64,000 nt of DNA, taken from assembly GCA_963930655.1 (NCBI GenBank), contig OZ005604.1, positions 13,340,001-13,404,000 on the forward strand, given 5' to 3'. The DNA comes from Myrica gale (lineage: Eukaryota; Streptophyta; Magnoliopsida; Fagales; Myricaceae). The notes under the pieces are model-generated. The model saw only the letters and a list, made by a program, of their open reading frames with translations. It searched no databases and was not told where the DNA came from. The first letter of the stretch is position 1; each line of letters begins with the position of its first letter. A program made the translations under genes and the position numbers. This document shows positions 56,578-64,000 of the stretch, piece after piece.

Positions 56578-59500
56578 ATGGCTGAGGGAACTCGTGCAGC
56601 GAAGAGTTTGGAGGAGATCAAGCAGCAACAAGAAACCCAGCAACAAGAGCAAGAGGCCCAGAAGCTGCGATTGGAGGAATTGATGCTTGGGAATCTCACG
56701 CTGGGGTTACAGGCTGTGGTGCGGAACCAAGAGTTGTACCGTGGAGAAACATACGTACCTGGGCAAAATAACCAACGTCAAAATCAAGATGTGGGGGGAG
56801 TGCACATGAGGTCAGTTCGCTTGGAGTTTCCTAGATTTGATGGGGAAGATCCCACTGGATGGCTATATAAAGCTAAGCAGTTATTTGCATATAATCAAAC
56901 AAGTCCACAACACCAGCTCTTTATTGCCTCATTTCATATGGTACCGTGAGGTGGAAAGATCAGGAGCATTAGTTAGCTGGGAGGCCTTGGAGAAAGCTTT
57001 ACTGACCAGATTTGGACCTCAAGCTTATGATAACCCAATGGAGTGTTTGGTTAAACTGAGACAGGTGGGGACAGTGGAGGACTATACGAGTCAGTTCGAA
57101 TTATTGGCCAATCGTTTGGGTGATTTAAATGATGCTTACAAATTAAGTTGCTATCTAAGTGGCCTGAAGGATGAGATTAGGCTTTCCATCAAAATGTTGA
57201 ACCCAACCAATTTACAAAGGCCTATGGTCTTGCTAGAATGCAGGAAGAGTATTTAATGGTTGGTAGAAGGGGTTTACGAACTGGTTCTGGAGCTATCTCC
57301 GCATCTCCAGCTAGTGGGAATGTGCCTAGTGCTACTACTAAACCTAGTGTGAGAGTCCAGAAGATTAGCCCTCAGCAAATGAAGGAAAGGAGAGACAAAG
57401 GGTTTTGTTATCATTGTGACTCAAAATGGAACCCGGGGCACAAGTTCCCAAATCTGAAGTTATTTATGGTAGAAGGTAGTGAGGAATTTATAGAATCTGC
57501 TGCCTATGAAGAGGGTAAGGAAGAACAGTCCCTGGTGGAAGCATTAATGGAGGGGGAGGCCCAAGTTGACAACCCAAACATCTCCCTAAATGCCGTTACA
57601 AGATCTGTAACTTCACGAACTATGCGGATTAAAGGCAGGGTGTGCAACCAGGAAGTTGTAATTCTCATAGACAGTGGGAGTACCCATAATTTTGTTGATC
57701 CGGCAGTGGTGAAGAGGGCACAATTGTCTATTGATCCCAGACATAGGCTACAGTAGCTAATGGGGAGAAGATGAGAAGTGAAGGGGGGTACGTAATGTGA
57801 AGCTGAAATTGCAGGGACATGTTTTTACTATGGAAGCTTTTGTATTGGTGCTTAGGGGGTGTGACATGGTTTTGGGGGTCCAATGGCTAAAAACTCTGGG
57901 GACAATATCCTGGAATTTTAATGACCTAATCATGCAGTTTGTACATAACCAGCAGAGGGTTCAGTTGCGAGGTTTGACTACCTCCCAATTCATGCAGGAC
58001 TCAGCTGTGCTAAAAATGGTCAAGGGTGAAAAAAGAGGGCTCATTTTGCACATGGTAGTGGAATATGATAAGGAAGAAAGTGACTACTCTGTTGCAACGT
58101 TTCTCTGAGGTTTTTAAGGAACCTCAAGGGTTACCTCCAAAAAGGTCACATGACCATGCAATACCTTTAAAGGAAGGGGTTCAGCCTGTTAGTGTGAAGT
58201 CGTACGCTTTGCCTATTTTCAGAAAGACGAAATCGAGAAAATAGTGCAGGAGCTCTTGGGGTCAGGGGTCATTCGGGCTTCTCAAAGCCCATTTTCTTCC
58301 CCCGTGTTGTTGTTCGTAAGGCAGATGGTAGCTGGCGCCTATGTGTTGATTATAGGGCTTTAAACAGCTCTACCATTAAAGACAAATTCCCAATTCCAGT
58401 CATAGACGAGCTGTTAGATGAACTTCATGGTGCTAAAGTCTTCTCTAAACTGGACCTACGCTCCGGATATCATCAGATTAGAGTAAGGGAGGAGGACGTG
58501 CCAAAAACAGCATTTAGAACTCATGAGGGACACTACGAGTTCCTTGTGATGCCCTTTGGGCTCACAAATGTCCCATCCACCTTTCAGTCACTAATGAATG
58601 AAGTATTCGAGCCTTACTTGCGAAGGTTTATTCTAGTTTTTTTTTACGATATTCTGGTCTATAGTACTTGCATGCAAGATCATTTACAACACTTGGAGAC
58701 TACTCTAAAGGTGTTACAAGAGCATCAACTCTTCGCCAAGATGTCTAAGTGTCAATTCCTATGTGAGGAGATTGATTACTTAGGGCATGTTATCTCTGCC
58801 CAAGGAGTGCGGGCAGATCCTTCCAAGTTGCAGACCATGATTGAGTGGCCGCTACCTAAGTCTTTTAAGGCTTTGAGGGGATTTATGGGTCTCACAGGTT
58901 ATTATCGAAAATTTATCAAGGGCTATGGTGCAATTGCCGCCCCTTTGACCAATCTGCTAAAGAAGAATGGGTTCACATGGAGTGAAGAGGCTCTAGAGGC
59001 TTTTTGTCAGCTTAAACAGGCAGTAACCAGCCCGCCTGTTGTGGCACTGCCAGACTTTGCCAAGACATTTGTAATAGAATGTGATGCCTCTGGTAGTGGC
59101 ATTGGAGCTGTTTTGATGCAAGAAGGCAAACCACTCGCATTTTTCAGCAAAACATTGAAGGGCAGGATGCTTTATATGTCTACTTATAAGAGGGAACTCC
59201 TAGCTTTGGTTAGTGCTATCAGGAAGTTGAGACCGTATCTCTTAGGGCAAACATTTAAGGTGCGCACTGATCAACAAAGTTTGAAACATCTATTGGAGCA
59301 GAAGGTTGGCACTCCATTGCAACAGAAATGGGTGACCAAACTCTTAGGGTACGATTTTTTGGTGGAGTACAAACAAGGGAGGGACAACAAGGTTGCTGAT
59401 GCCCTTTCTAGAAAATATGAGGAGCTAGCAACAGAAGAATCGGGGGAGTTGCAAGCTGTTTCTTTTCCCATAGCCACTTGGCTCGAAGATCTTAGGCAGA

Positions 59501-60910
59501 ATCATTCCACTGACAATCATATTCAAGAAATATTGGCTAAACTACAAGATGGGAAATTGGATGCCTCTCAGTACACCCTAACTAATGGGCTGCTCCACTA
59601 CAAGGGGCGTATTTACATTGGCGACAACCAACATTTTAAAGACCTGGTGATGCACTGGTACATGACAGTCCAGTTGGGGGTCACACAGGTTATGAGAAAA
59701 CATATCAGCGCGCCAAGCGCGACTTCTACTGGAGGGGAATGAAAAAAGAGATTAAAGAATACATCAAGCAATGTCGGGTATGCCAGTAAAACAAGTATGA
59801 AAATGTTTTACCAGCTGGCCTTTTACAACCCTTCCAATTCCCATGCAACCCTGGACTGATATATCCATGGATTTCATTGAAGGGTTGCCCAGTTCTCACG
59901 GGTTCAGTGTCATCTATGTTGTGGTGGACAGACTCACAAAATACTGTCATTTTACCCCTCTAAAACACCCATACACTGTCAGAACCGTGGCTCAGGCATT
60001 CATGCAGCATGTGTTTCGGTTACATGGTTTACCTCAGATTATAGTGTCTGATCGGGATCCAGTGTTTACCAGTCACTTTTGGCAGGAGCTATTTAAAATG
60101 CAGGAGGTCAAACTACACTACAGTACTGCCTACCATCCTCAGACAGATGGACAGACGGAGGCAGTGAACAAATGCATCGAAGGCTACCTAAGGTGCATGA
60201 TCGGGGACAAACCAAAGGACTGGACACAATGGTTAGCAATAGCCGAGTGGCATCACAACACAAGTATGCATTTTTCTTCTAAAATGACACCATTTGAAGC
60301 GATGTATGGCTACTTACCACCCCAGTTCCCGACCTATGAACCGGGCACAACGGTAGTGGCTGCTGTCGATGACACCTTGCGGAGCCGTGACCAGATTCTC
60401 GCCTTGCTCCGAGAAAACCTCCAAAAAGCACAAAGCCGCATGAAAAAATTTGCTGATTTAAAACGAACTGAAAGAGAATTCAAGGTGGGAGATTTAGTGT
60501 ACCTTCGCCTTCAGCCGTATCACCAAATCTCGGTGAAGCAACGCCACAACCAAAAGCTCTCACCTAGGTACTATGGCCCATTTCCAGTTCTTCGCAGAAT
60601 TGGAGCCGTGGCGTACCGCCTAGAGTTACCTCAGGGATCTGCGATTCACCCCGTTTTCCATGTCTCGCAACTGAAACTTCATATCGGCAAGCAGGTCTCC
60701 CCAATTCCTGAGTTACCTCCAGTTGATTCGCAAGGAAATCTTTGTCCCGAACCCATTGCAGTGTTGGATCGGCGCCTTGTGAAGTTTGGGCCACGGGCAG
60801 CGACTGAAGTGCTCATCCAATGGCACGTGCAGACTCCAGATGATGCTACTTGGGAGAAACTCTTTCAGCTCCAGCAGAAGTTCCCTCACCTTGCGGGCAA
60901 GGTGTTTTGA
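56578..60910 (+). pseudogene. Chromovirus gag-pol, frameshifted, RT active site lost
   Basis: Gag: coiled, Gln-rich N-terminus, then VRLEFPRFDGEDPTGWLYKA (56810) and, in another frame, FGPQAYDNPMECLVKLRQVG. A zinc-knuckle-like CYHCDSKWNPGHKF lies near 57405. Protease: VVILIDSGSTHNFVDP (57660). RT from about 58110: FSKLDLRSGYHQIR, VMPFGLTNVPSTFQSLM, and FFYDILVYS where the first catalytic Asp of the usual FDD is Tyr. RNase H: VIECDASGSGIGAVL and VRTDQQSLKHLL. Integrase HHCC near 59670-59790 with a frameshift and a TAA, then WTDISMDFIEGLPSS, SDRDPVFTSHFW, TDGQTEAVNKCIEGY. A chromodomain-type end (AVLDRRLVKFGPRAATEVLI, ATWEKLFQLQQKFPHL) closes at 60908. Frame changes occur near 56940, 57230, 57755, 58100-58500 and 59700. 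Confidence 0.92.
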
Positions 60911-60921
60911 GGGAGGGGTAT

Positions 60922-61395
60922 TGTTACACACGGAGTCGGAGGAGGTGAAGAGGAAGGTTGCAGAAGGGTAAAGGTGGAGTCTTGGGAGCATTCGGGATTA
61001 TTCACGAAGTTACGAAGTTTAACTTCAGGGGTTGTCGGCTGGGCTTGGGTTTACATGGAATTGCTGGGCTTGGGTTTACATGGGATTGGGCTTCTATAGA
61101 TCCATGGGCTAGGTGATTTCACGGGTTGGGCTTCCGTATTAGTCCAGTTATTTTATTGCTTTGTTAGGTAATGGGCTGGGCCTATGTAAGCCCATGTCTT
61201 CAGATTCAGCCCTGTCTGGTCACCAGGGTTAAATCTGTTTGGCTAGCTTTTTTGATTGGCATTTAACAAACCTGTATTTCGTTGTATTTTCTCATTTGAG
61301 AGAATTGGAGGCTAGCTACCTCGAATCCGGCTAAATCTATCGAGTGAAGTAGCATTTTTACGGCAATTTCCATATTACAATTTCGGATTGTTACA
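60922..61395 (+). repeat. 3' LTR of the chromovirus
   Basis: 474 bp beginning TGTTACACACGGAG after the purine tract and ending GGATTGTTACA next to AAGTT. It contains several TGGGCTTGGG / TGGGCCTATG-type motifs (61038-61200). Confidence 0.88.
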
Positions 61396-61524
61396 AAGTT
61401 CTTATACCGCACTGAATACAAGTCGTTCCGATACTCGGCGATCACCGTCGCGGCGAAGTAGGAACCCACAAACCCATCTTCTTTGCTACAAACTTCGACT
61501 TCATCCCCCCCCCAAAAAATCCAT

Positions 61525-62020
61525 TTGTGCGAATGAAAACAAACAAAAATGTGTTTGTTTGAACGAGTTCTTCAAAAGAACTTTTATAGAGAAAATGAGA
61601 GGCACGGATTCCCTCCTTAGAATTTATATATGCTAATTCATTTGGACGGATCAGATTCTCTCCTACAAGTCTATCGGTGCCTAGAGATCATATTCTCTCC
61701 CACAAATCTAGTTGTACACACCCAAATAGAAACTTTTTGTTTTAGTAAAATACATGAATGAAACAACAAGAATTTTCGATTCGGCATGTGAGCTTTTTTA
61801 ACATAATTTTTTTTGTGACCGGAATTTTAGATGATTTTTCATTTATTCATCATAAATTAACAATAAACGTAATCATTCATCCAAAATTTAAATTCTAAAA
61901 TAAACATTCAAGTAATTCTATGTTATAATTTATTTTCAATCATTTGAAAAAACCGGAATCGAAATTTTATATTTTGGTTTCGATTCTGTAAATTTTCAAA
62001 AATGATTTATAATTTTAGTT
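61525..62020. other. Spacer upstream of the Agenet gene
   Basis: It includes the presumed promoter side of the Agenet pseudogene (minus strand) and AT-rich sequence. ATTCTCTCC(T/C)ACAA(G/A)TCTA is repeated near 61652 and 61692. No gene is seen. Where the copia remnant starts is unclear. Confidence 0.4.
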
Positions 62021-64000
62021 TTGGTATATGTCGGAATCGAAACCGAAAACAAAAATTTCAATTTTTGCCGAAATTTTTGCCTACCCTACCGAAATGTTAG
62101 AAAAATGCATGATATGATAGGTTTAGACCTAATTCCTAATATTGAAAATGATATGATTGAGAAATGTAATTTTTGTATGAAAACAAAAAGTACTAGAAAA
62201 CCGTTTAAAAAAAGTGAACGAACCTCGTCTCTTTTGGAACTCATCCATAGTGATGTATGTGATTTACATAGCACACCCACTAGAGGTGGTCGAAAATATT
62301 TTGTAACGTTTATAGATGCCTTTTCAAAATATTGCTATGTGTTTTTATTGCATTCAAAGGATGAAGTGTTAAAAAAATTTAAAAATATTAAAAAATGAGG
62401 TTGAAAACCTATTTTATGCTAAAATCAAACGTCTCAGGTCTGACAGAGGTGGAGAATTTTATTTTCCAACATTTTGTGAATCTGTTGGTATAATACATGA
62501 GACAACGAAAACATATACTCCTCAACAAAACGGAGTAGCTGAAAGAAAAAATCGGATATTGGTTGAAATGGTTAATGCAATGATGAATGTTTCAGGTCTG
62601 GGTAATTCTTTTTGGGGTGAAGCTTTACTTACAGCCTGTTATATATTAAATAGAATTCCACAAAAGAACTCTAATGTGACTTCATACGACTTATGGAAGA
62701 AAAGAAAACCAAATCTGAATTATTTCAAGATATGGGAATGCAGAGCAATAGTCCGATTACCTGAAACAAAAATCAAGAAATTGGGACAAAAAGTTATTGA
62801 ATACATATTTCTTGGTTACGCTCAACATAGCAAAGGTTACAGGTTCTTAATTGTTGAACCAAATAGCTATGTTGATGTTAAAACAATTAGAAAATTTAGA
62901 GATGTCGAATTCTTTGAAAATAAGTTCACTACAATTTCATCCTTAAACGATAAGGAGGTCAAACCTATTGATAGATCTTATGAATTTGGTGAAACTAGTC
63001 AAACTCCTGAAATAAGGAGTAAAAGAATAAGGAAAGAAAAATATTTTGGACCAGATTTCATAACGTTCTTGGTTGAAGGATCACGAGATGATGAATGTCA
63101 TCAAATGTTGATAACTCTAGGTTTAGAACTTAATCCTTTGACATTTAATGAGGCTATGAAGTCTCAGGATTCTGCTTTCTGTAAGGAAGCTATCGATGAT
63201 GAAATGGATTCATAATGGGAAATAATACTTGGAAGTTGGTAGACCTTCCACCGGGGTCTACACCAATTGGCTGTAAGTGGATTTTCTAAAAGAAAAGGAA
63301 AGTCGATGAAATTACTGACAAATTTAAGGCACGATTAATAGCCAAGGGTTTCAAGCAAAATGAAGGTCTGGATGATTTTGATACATATGCTCATGTTGCT
63401 CGAATTGCTTCTATTCGAACTTTAATTGCATTAACATCGATTTATCATTTTGAAATTCATCAAATGGATGTCAAAACTGTTTTTTTGAATGAGAAACTTG
63501 TGGAAGAGATATATATGGATCAACCTGAGGGATTTGTGCTTCCTGGACAAAAACATAAGGTATGCAAATTGGTTAGATCTTTATATGGTCTCAAACAAGC
63601 TCCTAAGCAGTGGCATGAGAAATTTGATGAGGCTGACATTGCTAATGGGTATCGGGTACATGAATCCGATAAAGTGTATTTATAGCAAGTTTCATGGGCA
63701 TCAAGGTGTTATTATTTGTTTGTATCTGGATGATATGTTAATTTTTGGAACTGATATGACGTCTGTGTTAGACACCAAAAAGTTTTTATCATCAACATTT
63801 GACATGAAAGATTTGGATGCTGCTGATATGATTCTAGGAATTAGAATTATTAGAAATACTAATTGTATCACTCTGACTTGGCCACATTATATTGAAAAAA
63901 TTCTCAAACAGTTTAATCATATGGATTGTAAACCGTTTTCAACACCTTTTGATAAAAAATGTGAAACTTTTTCCAACTACTGGAAGAGCTGTAGATCAGC
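62021..64000 (+). pseudogene. Ty1/copia pol remnant: integrase to RT, runs off window
   Basis: GAG-pre-integrase to integrase: KCNFCMKTKSTRKPFKKSE, LELIHSDVCDLHS (Asp), YFVTFIDAFSKYCYVFLL; a frameshift near 62395; then RLRSDRGGEFYFPTFCES (Asp), TYTPQQNGVAERKNRILVEM (Glu), NSFWGEALLTACYILNRIP. RT: NNTWKLVDLPPGSTPIGCKW followed by a stop, KARLIAKGFKQNEGLDDFDT, HQMDVKTVFLNEKLVEEIYM, LVRSLYGLKQAPKQWHEKFD, a stop near 63684, and YLDDMLIFGTDMTS with the catalytic DD intact. The integrase-before-RT order defines copia. Left LTR and gag are not seen. It is not clear whether this is the same family as the 6855-8881 piece. Confidence 0.88.

Larger units (their letters stand above)
56503..61395 (+). mobile_element. 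Chromovirus (Reina-like Ty3/gypsy) with truncated 5' LTR
   Basis: Plus strand: 48 bp of 5' LTR (56503-56550), tRNA-Met PBS (56554), gag and pol with frameshifts, chromodomain, a purine tract at 60910, and a full 474-bp 3' LTR (60922-61395, TGTTACACACGG to GATTGTTACA). The 48 bp are identical to the last 48 of the 3' LTR. AAGTT flanks both ends although 426 bp of 5' LTR are missing. The element lies in the Agenet gene in antisense orientation. Confidence 0.9.
56182..61524 (-). pseudogene. Agenet-domain protein gene, split by a retrotransposon
   Basis: The minus strand from ATG 61524 encodes DEVEVCSKEDGFVGSYFAAT, then VIAEYRNDLYSVRYKN. The reading resumes at 56497 with VTEDESRPLIEVVRADELRP, AGFGLYDEVDAFDNDGWWVG and, after a one-base shift near 56335, SKYYVVFDTYGTEIGY and LRAHLEWVGGKW. 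This is the plant Agenet/Tudor-like tandem repeat found in chromatin and RNA-associated proteins. Three lesions: a run of nine G just after the start puts the ATG out of frame with the domain; a 4.9-kb chromovirus sits at AAGTT between the first and second repeats; and a frameshift interrupts the second. The start codon is therefore tentative. Function in this plant is lost or unknown. Confidence 0.85.

Overview
The window is nuclear DNA of a eudicot plant, probably a woody species, although the species cannot be fixed from the sequence. The evidence is a spliced chloroplast-protein gene (CGL160), a plant-type PEPC gene copy with plant introns, an Agenet-domain gene, and plant-specific transposon lineages (Athila, Tat, chromoviruses, Ty1/copia, hAT, a Mutator-like long-TIR element, Tourist-like MITEs). 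AT-rich spacers and layers of nested transposons suggest a repeat-rich stretch between sparse genes.

1-8.9 kb: a minus-strand Ty3/gypsy element (protease/RT remnant, PBS, and an LTR starting at 6854) sits inside the pol region of a plus-strand Ty1/copia element, whose 3' LTR begins at 8007. The gypsy LTR is itself interrupted by a plus-strand Athila fragment (LTR 4146-5626, PBS, part of gag). 8.9-9.3 kb holds a fold-back MITE. 9697-19895 is a full-length minus-strand Athila element with matching 5-bp target duplications (TAAAA). Its gag-pol keeps one reading frame, broken only by seven stop codons.

19.9-25.7 kb: a Tourist-like MITE, a LINE-type RNase H remnant, and a 3.6-kb hAT element with a decayed BED-finger transposase. 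25.8-33 kb: an intron-containing PEPC pseudogene with many lesions; its promoter-like region lies immediately beside the hAT element. A fold-back MITE and a possible SINE sit in its introns.

34323-44051: a minus-strand Tat-lineage gypsy element (TSD AAATA). It has lost RT, carries a tandem array with a MITE inside it, and contains a 5'-truncated plus-strand chromovirus with its 3' LTR. 44725-55480: CGL160 on the minus strand, nine exons, the only apparently intact host gene. Its 6.8-kb last intron contains a long-TIR Mutator-like element, which in turn contains a 5.3-kb composite solo LTR (TSD TGCCT).

56182-61524: an Agenet-domain gene split by a plus-strand chromovirus (TSD AAGTT) whose 5' LTR is only 48 bp long. 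62.0-64.0 kb: a plus-strand Ty1/copia pol remnant running off the window. No operons, CRISPR arrays, rRNA genes or confident tRNA genes were seen. The main interest lies in nesting history, LTR cis-element clusters and how the host genes survived or decayed around the insertions.
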